Shown piece after piece: positions 1 to 7,558 of a stretch of 12,213 nucleotides of DNA; position 1 is the first letter of the stretch, and each line of letters starts with the position of its first letter. The stretch is from Desulfovibrio sp. (lineage in GTDB: Bacteria; Desulfobacterota; Desulfovibrionia; Desulfovibrionales; Desulfovibrionaceae). The stretch lies in assembly GCA_003525525.1 (NCBI GenBank), contig DQED01000163.1, forward strand, positions 1-12,213, in the 5' to 3' direction. The position numbers and the translations under genes are program-made. The notes beneath the pieces were generated by a model. The model saw nothing but the letters and a program-made list of their open reading frames with translations. It did no database searches and was not told the origin of the DNA.

Positions 1-1
1 T

Positions 2-1576
2 TTAAACCGCGCCGCGCCGCGCGACTTCACCGCCCTGCGCCAGTCGCTGCGCGTCCTGCCGGCCCTTCGCGAGCGGGCCGACGCGGGCGAGGCCGCGCCC
101 GGGGCCGCGCGGGAGCTTTTTTCCGGCTGGGACGACCTGGACGACATCCGCGAGCTGCTCGACCGGGCGCTGGTGGATGCGCCGCCGGTCCTCGTCACCG
201 AGGGCGGGCTCTTCCGGCCGGGCTACCATCCCGAACTCGACGAGCTCATGGAGCTCACCGAGCACGGCGAGGCCCGCATCCAGGAACTTTTCGCCAGCGA
301 GCGCGAGGCATGCAGCCTGCCCAAGCTCAAGCTCGGCTACAACCGGGTGTTCGGCTACTATTTCGAGCTCTCCAAGGCCGGCGGCTACCCGCCCGAGCAT
401 TTCGAGCGCCGCCAGACGCTCGCCAACTGCGAGCGCTACGTGACCCCGGCGCTCAAGGAGCTGGAAGAAAAACTCACCGCCGCCGGGGACAAGCGCAAAA
501 GCCTCGAATACAATCTCTTTACCGAACTGCGCGGCCGCATCGCCGCCGTGCGCGACCGCATCATGGAAACCGCCGCCCGGGTGGCGCGCCTGGACGTCTG
601 GCAAGGGCTGGCCACGGCCGCGGCCGCGGGCGACTGGACCCGGCCCGTGCTGCGCCAGGACCTCTCCATCGCCATCAAGGCCGGCCGCCATCCTGTGGTC
701 GAGGCCGTGCAGGGCGTGGGCAACTACGTGCCCAACGACGTGACGCTTACCGACGCCGCCAAGCTGCTGCTCATCACCGGCCCCAACATGGCCGGCAAAT
801 CGACCGTGCTGCGCCAGACGGCGCTCATTGCCATCCTGGCGCAGATCGGCTCCTTCGTCCCGGCGGCGCGGGCGGAAATCGGCCTCGTCGACCGCGTGTT
901 CTGCCGCGTCGGCGCCTCGGACAACCTGGCCCAGGGGCAGTCCACGTTCATGGTCGAGATGATGGAGACCGCGCGCATCCTGCGCCAGGCCGGCCGGCGC
1001 AGCCTCATCATCCTCGACGAGATCGGCCGGGGCACGGCCACCTTCGACGGCCTAGCCCTGGCCTGGGCCGTGGTCGAGGACCTGTGCGGACGCGACGACG
1101 GCCTGGGCGTGCGCACGCTGTTCGCCACGCACTACCATGAGCTGACGGCCCTGGAAGGCCGTTTGCCCGGCCTTCGCAACGCCAACATCGCGGTCAAGGA
1201 ATGGAAGGGCGACATCGTGTTCCTGCGCCGCCTACTGCCCGGCCCCGCCGACCGCAGCTACGGCGTGGAAGTGGCCAAGCTCGCCGGCGTGCCGCGAAAC
1301 GTGGTGAAACGCGCCCGGGAGATCCTGACCGAACTCGAGCGCAGCCGCGAACCGGGCAAGACGGCAAGCAGCGGGCGCGAACTGGGCCAGCCCGCCCTGC
1401 CCGGCCTCCTCGGCGGCCTCGCCGCCCCGGCCGAGACCGCGCCGCCGCATGCCGAAAGCCTGCTTCTTGACGAACTCTCCCGGCTCGAACTAGATCGGAT
1501 GACGCCGCTCGAGGCCCTGACGAAACTGTGCGACTGGAAGAATCGCTTCGGCGGCCCCGCATCCCAAGGAGACTGA
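2..1576 (+). CDS. mutS: DNA mismatch repair protein MutS, 5'-truncated by window edge
   Basis: MutS is the mismatch-recognition ATPase that starts methyl-independent or MutL-dependent repair in the cytoplasm. The frame is already open at base 2, so the N-terminal mismatch-binding and connector domains lie outside the window; about 524 residues of the usual 850-900 remain. What is visible is the lever/clamp region (the NRVFGYYFELSKA block near 341-380 is typical), then the ABC-type ATPase. The Walker A motif GPNMAGKST is at 779-805 and Walker B LIILDE at 1004-1021, followed by GRGTATFDGLALAWA and the FATHYHEL switch segment. The YGVEVAKLAGVP helix near 1259-1294 belongs to the C-terminal dimerisation part. 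A QPAL stretch at 1388-1399 could be a sliding-clamp-binding motif, which is inference. The gene ends 3 bases before lysA, whose ribosome binding site lies inside the mutS tail, so the two are probably co-transcribed. Identification is very secure. Confidence 0.97.
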   Translation, partial: LNRAAPRDFTALRQSLRVLPALRERADAGEAAPGAARELFSGWDDLDDIRELLDRALVDAPPVLVTEGGLFRPGYHPELDELMELTEHGEARIQELFASEREACSLPKLKLGYNRVFGYYFELSKAGGYPPEHFERRQTLANCERYVTPALKELEEKLTAAGDKRKSLEYNLFTELRGRIAAVRDRIMETAARVARLDVWQGLATAAAAGDWTRPVLRQDLSIAIKAGRHPVVEAVQGVGNYVPNDVTLTDAAKLLLITGPNMAGKSTVLRQTALIAILAQIGSFVPAARAEIGLVDRVFCRVGASDNLAQGQSTFMVEMMETARILRQAGRRSLIILDEIGRGTATFDGLALAWAVVEDLCGRDDGLGVRTLFATHYHELTALEGRLPGLRNANIAVKEWKGDIVFLRRLLPGPADRSYGVEVAKLAGVPRNVVKRAREILTELERSREPGKTASSGRELGQPALPGLLGGLAAPAETAPPHAESLLLDELSRLELDRMTPLEALTKLCDWKNRFGGPASQGD

Positions 1577-1579
1577 CGC

Positions 1580-2818
<1,239 letters not shown>

Positions 2819-2860
2819 AGCCGCCTGCCGCGACCGTACGGCGACACTCCCGTGACGGCT

Positions 2861-2909
2861 AAACGGCCGCGTCGCGTTGCAGATGTTCCTGCGCGCCCGC
2901 GGCCGTTTT
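2861..2909 (+). terminator. Hairpin terminator after lysA
   Basis: A perfect 11-bp inverted repeat: AAACGGCCGCG at 2861-2871 pairs with CGCGGCCGTTT at 2898-2908, and TTTTC continues after it. The 26-base loop is long for an intrinsic terminator, but the A-rich left arm, GC core and T-rich right arm are the usual layout. It lies 42 bases after the lysA stop and before the next transcription unit. Confidence 0.65.
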
Positions 2910-2935
2910 CGTTGCGCCTCGAAGCGCCTCCCCGC

Positions 2936-2974
2936 TTGACCGGAGCGGATCGCATTATTACGTAAAGTATCCGC
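2936..2974 (+). promoter_or_regulatory. Candidate promoter/operator patch before SGNH hydrolase
   Basis: TTGACC at 2936-2941 resembles a -35 box and is followed by an AT-richer patch that stands out from its surroundings. The patch holds the palindrome TTACGTAA (2958-2965) and TAAAGT (2963-2968). Arms GCGGAT (2945-2950) and ATCCGC (2969-2974) form an inverted repeat around it. No hexamer at the ideal 17-base spacing is a good -10, so the exact promoter is unclear. The inverted repeat could be a repressor or activator site. Both readings are inference. Confidence 0.35.
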
Positions 2975-3025
2975 ACAGCCCGCGCCGCGGCGGACTGCGC
3001 GGCGCGTTCCCGCAATAACCGCTCC

Positions 3026-3031
3026 AGGAGG
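3026..3031 (+). promoter_or_regulatory. Ribosome binding site selecting a GTG start
   Basis: AGGAGG lies 9 bases before GTG at 3041. The first ATG in frame (3071) has no comparable site, so the GTG is preferred. Confidence 0.8.
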
Positions 3032-3040
3032 TCGTCGGTC

Positions 3041-3577
3041 GTGAATGCAGCCCTGCCCGTGCTTCTGGCCATGCAGATCGTCTTTTGCGGCGACAGCATC
3101 ACCAAGGGCTGGGAAATCTACAATCTGTTCGACCAGCCGCGCAAAGTCTTCATCAATGGCGTCGAATCCTGCACCAGCGCGGACATCCTGAAGCGTATCG
3201 AGCCCATCGCCCGCCAGAAACCGCACAAGCTTTTCCTCATGATCGGCATCAACGAGATCAGCGCGCAAAAGCGCATCATCGACAACTACGACAAGATCAT
3301 CAAGAAAATCCAGGAACTGTCGCCCTACACGCTCATCTTCGTGCAAAGCATCCTGCCCACACGCACGGATACCATCGACAACGCCGACGTCATCGCCACA
3401 AACGACCGCCTCAAGGAACTGGTGGCCCGCCAGAACCATTTCGTCCGCTACCTCGACCTCTACGATTCCTTCCTCGCCGACGACGGCAAGCTCGGCCCCA
3501 ATTTCACCGAGGACGGCATCCACCTGACCAAAAACGGCTATTCGCTCTGGAAAAAGCTCATCGTCAGCCGGATGTGA
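3041..3577 (+). CDS. SGNH/GDSL-family hydrolase (small, substrate unknown)
   Basis: A 178-residue SGNH-fold hydrolase; enzymes of this family cleave esters, often acetyl groups on sugars or lipids. All four family blocks are present: GDSIT with nucleophile S19, block II glycine G40 (FINGVES), block III GIN with N71, and block V DGIH with D158 and H161. The start is GTG at 3041, chosen for the AGGAGG 9 bases upstream. The N-terminus before GDSIT is only 16 residues and forms the first beta strand, so I see no signal peptide; the enzyme is probably cytoplasmic, though a very short hydrophobic leader (NAALPVLLAM) cannot be fully excluded. A cupin gene starts 20 bases after its stop, suggesting one transcript. 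The substrate cannot be told; a carbohydrate acetyl-esterase role is a guess. Confidence 0.85.
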   Translation: MNAALPVLLAMQIVFCGDSITKGWEIYNLFDQPRKVFINGVESCTSADILKRIEPIARQKPHKLFLMIGINEISAQKRIIDNYDKIIKKIQELSPYTLIFVQSILPTRTDTIDNADVIATNDRLKELVARQNHFVRYLDLYDSFLADDGKLGPNFTEDGIHLTKNGYSLWKKLIVSRM

Positions 3578-3597
3578 CGCGTCAGCAGGAGGCCGCC

Positions 3598-3924
3598 ATG
3601 GGAAAGGACGCCGCGCCCCCCTACGCCATCGCCGCCAAGGAACTGCTCCTCGACACGCCCGCAGCGCGCGCGACGCTCATGACGCTCGCGCCCGGCCAGC
3701 GCATCCCGCCCCACCGCCATACCCACGTGACGGACCACACCTTCTGCCTCTCCGGGGCGGCCGTGGTCACGCTCCACAATCCCGAGGAAACCCTGGCCCT
3801 CGGCCCCGGCGACGCCTCGCGCGTGCCGCCCGGGCGCGTGCACGAAGTGGCCAACGCCGGCGAGACGCCCGCGCGACTGCTCCTCCTTCAGGGGCCCGGC
3901 GCCTACGATTTCCTGCCCGCCTGA
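3598..3924 (+). CDS. Single-domain cupin protein
   Basis: A 108-residue protein that is essentially one cupin barrel. Motif 1, G(X)5HXH(X)4(E)(X)6G, fits the segment from GQRIPPH to CLSG, except that the metal-ligand Glu is replaced by Asp. Motif 2, G(X)5PXG(X)2H(X)3N, matches perfectly in GDASRVPPGRVHEVAN. The His-His-(Asp)-His set suggests bound metal. Such small cupins can be sugar or small-molecule binders, isomerases or dioxygenase-like; no reaction can be assigned. The ATG at 3598 has AGGAGG 5 bases upstream. It follows the SGNH hydrolase gene by 20 bases, so the two may act on the same compound (inference). Confidence 0.85.
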   Translation: MGKDAAPPYAIAAKELLLDTPAARATLMTLAPGQRIPPHRHTHVTDHTFCLSGAAVVTLHNPEETLALGPGDASRVPPGRVHEVANAGETPARLLLLQGPGAYDFLPA

Positions 3925-4048
3925 GAAGCGCCGTCGCCCGGACGCAGCCGTTTTTTCGCGCAGCCGTCATGACAACGGCGGGAAAGATGGTTATGGAGGT
4001 CTAAATATTCCCTGTGCAACCCAAATGCCATCCGAAAAGGAGCGCATC

Positions 4049-4306
4049 ATGAGCGAGAAATCCGACCTGTTCCATTGCGATGAGAAAATGCTGACCTACG
4101 ATGCCGCCGTCGTCCTGGAGAAATTCGTGGACGGCCTGCGCCAGCGCAAGCTGGCCGCCACCACCGAGGACGGCCCGGTCTGCATCGACCTGCCGCTGCT
4201 GACCCAGCTGGAAATCAGCTTCAAGCAGAAGGTCAAACCCGGCAAGTCCAAGCGCAAGCTCTCCATCGAGCTGGCCTGGAAGGAAGAAGAAACGGCCGGC
4301 GAATAA
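4049..4306 (+). CDS. amphi-Trp domain-containing protein
   Basis: A small acidic and lysine-rich protein of 85 residues, without signal peptide or membrane segment. Its pattern fits the amphi-Trp domain family: a helix with alternating hydrophobics (DAAVVLEKFVDGLRQRKL), a short beta part with DGPVCIDLP, and a C-terminal strand ending in the hallmark SIELAWK. These are short proteins found in deltaproteobacteria and archaea, and their role is not known to me. The start at 4049 is preferred over an ATG at 4025 because AAGGAG lies 6 bases before it; the upstream ATG has no such site. The gene stands alone, 124 bases after the cupin, and is closed by a strong hairpin at 4330-4366. Its own promoter is likely but I cannot place it. 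Confidence 0.75.
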   Translation: MSEKSDLFHCDEKMLTYDAAVVLEKFVDGLRQRKLAATTEDGPVCIDLPLLTQLEISFKQKVKPGKSKRKLSIELAWKEEETAGE

Positions 4307-4329
4307 CCTGCCGCGCACGACCGCAAATA

Positions 4330-4366
4330 CAAACGCCCTCCCCGGGTAACCCGGGGAGGGCGTTTG
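4330..4366. terminator. Bidirectional intrinsic terminator between convergent genes
   Basis: A perfect 17-bp stem: CAAACGCCCTCCCCGGG at 4330-4346 pairs with 4350-4366, with loop TAA. It has AAAC/GTTT at the base on either strand. It sits 23 bases after the amphi-Trp stop and 19 bases after the end of the convergent minus-strand gene, so it can serve both. Confidence 0.9.
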
Positions 4367-4385
4367 CATTGGTGCCGGAGTGTGT

Positions 4386-5414
4386 TCAGCGCACGGCTGC
4401 GGGGCGCAGGATGCGCGGGGAAACCGCGCGCACCGAGGCCGTGCCTGTCAGCAGCATGGCGGACGTCAGTTCGCTTTTGAGCTTTTGCAGCAGCGTCGCC
4501 ACGCCCTCGGCCCCGCCGCCGAAGGCCCCGACCACCAGGGGACGGCCGATGAGCACAGCATCGGCGCCCAGGGCCAGATATTTGAGCACGTCGGCTCCGG
4601 TGCGCACCCCGCCGTCGGCCAGGATCACGCCCCGGCCCCGGACGGCGCTTGCGATCTCGGGCAGCACCTCGGCCGCGCCCGGAGCGTGGTCGAGCACCCG
4701 GCCGCCGTGGTTGGAAACCACGATGGCCGCCGCGCCGGCGTCGAAGGCGATGACGGCCTCGTCCGGGGTCATGACGCCCTTGACGATGAAGGGCAGTCTT
4801 GTCGCGCCCACGAGCTCGGCCAGTTCGGCAAACGATTTCGGGGAGACCGGCTGGCCCTTGAGCGCCATGACGAGCAGGCCCGCGCCGTCCACGTCCACGC
4901 CCACGGCCGCGGCCCCGGCGGCGTCGGCCCTGGCCAGCATTTCCTTGACCGCTTGCTGGGCGCGGGGCTTGACGATGGGGATGCCGCAGCCGCCCTGCGC
5001 CTTGATGGCCTCCACGCCGCTGCCGTACATGGCCGGGTCGGCCCCGTCGCCGCACATGCCCATGGTGCCGGCGGCGTCGGCCCCTTCGATGATCATGCGG
5101 ATGAAGACGTCCTCGGACAGCTTGCCGCCCATGTTGTAGAGAACGCCCGTCATGGGCGCGGCGAGCACGGGCATGGAGAGCGTGCGCCCGAAAAGCGTCA
5201 CGGACGTGTCCGCGGTCTTCACGTCGTGCAGGGTGCGCATGTTGAGCCGCCAGGCGTCCAGGGCGGCGAGGTTGGCCATGAAGGAAGAGCCCGTGCCCAT
5301 GCCGCCCATGCCCGGGGCCTCGCCGGCGCAGACCCGGCCGTTGCACACCGGGCAGACCCGGCAAAATCCCTTGAGTTCCTCCCTGGCCTTCGTGCGTAGC
5401 GCCTTGATATCCAT
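4386..5414 (-). CDS. FMN-dependent alpha-hydroxy-acid dehydrogenase homologue with Cys-rich N-terminus
   Basis: A 342-residue TIM-barrel flavoprotein of the lactate dehydrogenase/glycolate oxidase superfamily, which oxidises alpha-hydroxy acids to alpha-keto acids. The active-site segment is S234-N-H-G-G-R-V: H236 and R239 align with the catalytic base and substrate Arg, but the family Gln after the Arg is Val. The FMN phosphate site is ADGGVRTGADVLKYLALGAD followed by IGRPLV. FIVKGVMTPDEA supplies the flavin-contacting Lys. The N-terminus has C18, C21, C24 and C29 in FCRVCPVCNGRVC followed by PGMGGMGTG, the layout I recall from clostridial and sulfate-reducer homologues; a metal or Fe-S site is possible but unproven. 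The ATG at 5414 has GGGAGG just upstream. The frame stays open 47 codons further, but that stretch has no good start signal and looks non-coding. No membrane segment. The true substrate is unknown. Confidence 0.85.
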   Translation of the reverse strand: MDIKALRTKAREELKGFCRVCPVCNGRVCAGEAPGMGGMGTGSSFMANLAALDAWRLNMRTLHDVKTADTSVTLFGRTLSMPVLAAPMTGVLYNMGGKLSEDVFIRMIIEGADAAGTMGMCGDGADPAMYGSGVEAIKAQGGCGIPIVKPRAQQAVKEMLARADAAGAAAVGVDVDGAGLLVMALKGQPVSPKSFAELAELVGATRLPFIVKGVMTPDEAVIAFDAGAAAIVVSNHGGRVLDHAPGAAEVLPEIASAVRGRGVILADGGVRTGADVLKYLALGADAVLIGRPLVVGAFGGGAEGVATLLQKLKSELTSAMLLTGTASVRAVSPRILRPAAVR

Positions 5415-5639
5415 CGCGTGCCTCCCGTGGCGAAAAGTGAGAACGGTCCCGGGCCGCATCCCGGCAGTCCGGCCATCCGACGTCCTATCCCCGCCGCCCT
5501 CCCGGGGCAAGCCCACCGGCAACGGCCGCCCGGCCGAAACACACTTTTTTTTCACGTGACTTGGCCGTTACCCCCATGGTAAGCGGCTGCTTCGAATGCG
5601 GCGTTTGCGTCGTCCTTCCAATGCCCAAACGAGGAGCCT

Positions 5640-6239
5640 ATGCGGCCTATCATCGTCTGCGCGGCGCTTGGCCTATTTGCCGCGCTTTGCGCCTGTTCCG
5701 GAGGGGACAAAGATTCCTTCCGCAATGTCGATCACGATAAAAACGGCAAGATTTCCTACGAGGAACTGCTGTTCGTCTTTCCGGACGTGCGTCCGGAGAT
5801 CTATGCCCAGATGGACACGGACGGCGACGGCAGCCTTTCCGAAACCGAGTACAAGGCCTTTCTCAAAGGCGAAGCCGCCGCGCCGGCCAAGGCCGCTTCA
5901 CCGGCGGCCGCGACGCCGCCTGCGGGCCAGGCCCGGCCGGGCGATCCCGGCCAACTCGCCGTGCCCTACCGGGGTGAGGAAGTCATCGAGATTCCCGCGC
6001 CCGGCAGCGAATCCCCGGCCAAGGCCAAGCCTGAAAAAGGCAAGAAAGACGCCAAAACCAAGGCCGAGAACCCCAAAAAGGGCGAAGCCACCCAGTACAC
6101 GGTACAGCGCGGCGACCACCTCTCGCGCATCGCGCACAAGTTCGGCATCAGCGTCGAAGACATCACCCGAGCCAATGGCAACATGAACCCGGACACCCTG
6201 CGCGACGGGCAGGTGCTCACCATTCCGGCGCGGCAGTAA
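5640..6239 (+). CDS. Lipoprotein with two EF-hands and a C-terminal LysM domain
   Basis: A 199-residue predicted envelope lipoprotein. Residues 1-18 are a hydrophobic signal ending in LCA-C19; Cys at position -2 makes the lipobox imperfect but acceptable. Two canonical EF-hand calcium loops follow: D31-x-D-x-N-G-x-I-x-x-x-E42 and D59-x-D-x-D-G-x-L-x-x-x-E70. They are 28 residues apart, closer than in calmodulin-like pairs. Residues 75-150 are an Ala/Pro/Lys-rich low-complexity linker. Residues about 152-196 are a LysM domain (YTVQRGDHLSRIAHKFGIS to LTIP), which binds peptidoglycan. It probably tethers membrane to cell wall in a calcium-dependent way (inference). GAGGAG lies only 3 bases before the ATG, which is rather close. 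The secreted TPR protein begins 57 bases downstream in the same orientation. Confidence 0.85.
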   Translation: MRPIIVCAALGLFAALCACSGGDKDSFRNVDHDKNGKISYEELLFVFPDVRPEIYAQMDTDGDGSLSETEYKAFLKGEAAAPAKAASPAAATPPAGQARPGDPGQLAVPYRGEEVIEIPAPGSESPAKAKPEKGKKDAKTKAENPKKGEATQYTVQRGDHLSRIAHKFGISVEDITRANGNMNPDTLRDGQVLTIPARQ

Positions 6240-6296
6240 CCCGGCTTTCATCTGGTGCGACAACGCGGCATGCGGTTACGGAAAGGACGAGGCGTC

Positions 6297-7400
6297 ATGC
6301 GATGGATTGCCTGCGCGGCTGCGGCCGTGCTGCTTGCGGGTGCGGCCATGCCGGCCCATGCCCTGACCCAGGAGGAGATCCTCAAGCGCCGGCTGGAGAA
6401 GATGCAGCAGGCCGAACCCTCCATGCGCACCGAGGAACAGGAGCGTGACGAGCTCAACCGCCGCAACGCGTCCGAGGTGGCCGTGCCTGCGCCCAAGCCC
6501 GACACCGCGCCCCTGACCATGCCCGATCCGGTACGGCACCCTCCTGCCGCACCCGAACCCAAGGGCGGCCTGTGGCAACAGCCCGCCACGGGACAGGCCA
6601 AGCAGGCGGTCACACCCGCCGCACCGCAACCGGCTCCGGTGGCCGCGCCCGCGTCCCAGCCCCCGGCATCCCGGAACGCGGACGCCGGCGCGGCGTCGCC
6701 TCCCCAGGGCATTCCGATCAATGTTCCGGCGCCGTCGAAGGGTACGCCCATCAACGCGACGCCAGCCTCGGGCGGAACCCCGATCAATGCGCCGGCAGCG
6801 TCGCAAAGCACGCCGATCAACACCCCGACGCCCTCCGCTGCGACGCCGATCAATGCGCCCACTGTTGCGAAGGGCACGCCGATCAACGCGACGCCAGCCT
6901 CGGGCGGCACGCCGATCAATGCGCCGGCAGCGTCGCAAAGCACGCCGATCGACGCCCCGGCTCCTTCCGCTGCGACACCGATCAACGCGCCGGCCGTTAC
7001 GAAGGGCACGCCGCTCAATGCGCCGACCGCCGCGCAGCGCGACCCGGCCACCGCCGCCGCCCTGGCCGCCCAGGCCGCCAAAGCGGCCAAAGCCGGCGAC
7101 GAGAAAACCGCGCTGACCCTGCTTGGCGAAGCCCTGGCCGCCGATCCCAACGATTCCGACCTCTACAACAACCGGGGCAACATCTTAAGCAACATGGGCA
7201 AGCCCCGCGAAGCCCTGGCCGACTACGACAAGGCCATCGGCCTGCGCGCCGGCGATCCCGCCTCCTACACCAACCGCGGCCTGGCGTATGAACGTCTCGG
7301 TAACCAGGACAAGGCGTGCGCCGACTACAAGAAGGCGTGCGACCTGGGCGACTGCGACTTCTACAAGAGCTTCAAGGCCGAGGGGCATTGCCGCAAGTAA
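6297..7400 (+). CDS. Secreted TPR protein with ten TPIN 11-residue repeats
   Basis: A 367-residue exported protein. Residues 1-22 (MRWIACAAAAVLLAG to AHA) are a Sec signal with a likely cut after AHA. Residues about 23-60 form a charged helix (LTQEEILKRRLEKMQQAE). A Pro/Ala-rich part follows, then ten tandem 11-residue units of the form xTPINAPxxSx at residues 138-247. The C-terminal part, about 248-367, holds two or three TPR units (ALTLLGEALAADPND, DLYNNRGNILSNMGKPREALADYDKAI, SYTNRGLAYERLGNQDKACADYKKA) and ends with several Cys (C, DLGDC, GHC). TPRs mediate protein contacts; the repeat arm probably acts as an extended spacer in the periplasm. The ATG at 6297 is preferred over one at 6255 because the signal peptide begins there and AAGGA lies 9 bases upstream. 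It is probably co-transcribed with the LysM lipoprotein. Confidence 0.8.
   Translation: MRWIACAAAAVLLAGAAMPAHALTQEEILKRRLEKMQQAEPSMRTEEQERDELNRRNASEVAVPAPKPDTAPLTMPDPVRHPPAAPEPKGGLWQQPATGQAKQAVTPAAPQPAPVAAPASQPPASRNADAGAASPPQGIPINVPAPSKGTPINATPASGGTPINAPAASQSTPINTPTPSAATPINAPTVAKGTPINATPASGGTPINAPAASQSTPIDAPAPSAATPINAPAVTKGTPLNAPTAAQRDPATAAALAAQAAKAAKAGDEKTALTLLGEALAADPNDSDLYNNRGNILSNMGKPREALADYDKAIGLRAGDPASYTNRGLAYERLGNQDKACADYKKACDLGDCDFYKSFKAEGHCRK
6708..7037 (+). repeat. Ten in-frame 33-bp tandem repeats, partly duplicated as a 132-bp block
   Basis: Ten 33-bp units, each encoding 11 residues around TPIN (unit 1 has GIPIN, unit 8 TPID, unit 10 TPLN), run without gaps from 6708 to 7037. 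There is a higher order: units 2-5 (6741-6872) are repeated as units 6-9 (6873-7004). I count about 15 differences in 132 bases, many silent. This suggests a fairly recent four-unit duplication that is kept under protein-level selection. Confidence 0.92.
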
Positions 7401-7460
7401 GCCGGCAGAACTTTCCCTCCTTCGTCGGGGACCGCGTCCAACCCGTCGTCATTGCAGACA

Positions 7461-7478
7461 CGGCACGGCACTTGCTTT
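7461..7478 (+). promoter_or_regulatory. Sigma-54 (RpoN) -24/-12 promoter
   Basis: The sequence CGGCACGGCACTTGCTTT matches the sigma-54 consensus TGGCACG-N4-TTGCW except for the first base. GG at 7462-7463 and GC at 7474-7475 have the required 10-base spacing. Transcription would begin near 7487, about 70 bases before the TTG start at 7559. It is in an intergenic gap, in the right direction. Chance matches to GG-N10-GC are common in GC-rich DNA, but the full match is much less so. Confidence 0.6.
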
Positions 7479-7494
7479 ACGCACGGTGATCCCA

Positions 7495-7519
7495 CATACG
7501 AACGCAGTGCCGCCGTATG
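7495..7519 (+). promoter_or_regulatory. Small inverted repeat in the leader
   Basis: CATACG (7495-7500) and CGTATG (7514-7519) can form a 6-bp hairpin with a 13-base loop in the 5' leader that would be made from the sigma-54 promoter. Its role is unknown and it may be chance. Confidence 0.25.
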
Positions 7520-7546
7520 CCGGCCCGTTTACGTGCGCCGTGCCAA

Positions 7547-7553
7547 AAGGAGG
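7547..7553 (+). promoter_or_regulatory. Ribosome binding site selecting a TTG start
   Basis: AAGGAGG, a full anti-Shine-Dalgarno match, lies 5 bases before TTG at 7559. It points to that TTG rather than the ATG at 7517, which is upstream of the site. Confidence 0.85.
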
Positions 7554-7558
7554 TCGCC

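Noticed and set aside
3928..3974. T run (TTTTTT at 3950-3955) after the cupin as a terminator
   Set aside because: No adequate GC stem ends directly before the T run; the nearest inverted repeats are short or end far from it.
4015..4030. Sigma-54-like match on the minus strand (TGGCATTTGGGTTGCA)
   Set aside because: Spacing is right, but it would read into the cupin antisense strand with no gene to drive, and two consensus bases differ. Probably chance.
4369..5399. Plus-strand open frames across the FMN enzyme
   Set aside because: They are His/Gly/Ala-rich shadows of the minus-strand gene, which has clear FMN and active-site motifs.
5524..5552. Hairpin CGGCC-GCCC-GGCCG followed by a run of eight T
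   Set aside because: The T run is 8 bases from the stem and there is no plus-strand gene upstream to terminate, as it lies in a divergent promoter region.
5415..5555. 47-codon N-terminal extension of the FMN enzyme
   Set aside because: It is Arg/Gly-rich, has no ribosome binding site at the upstream ATG, and the ATG at 5414 has GGGAGG in place.
6708..7037. Regular 33-bp periodicity resembling a CRISPR array
   Set aside because: The units are contiguous with no unique spacers, stay in frame and encode a TPIN repeat inside a secreted protein.
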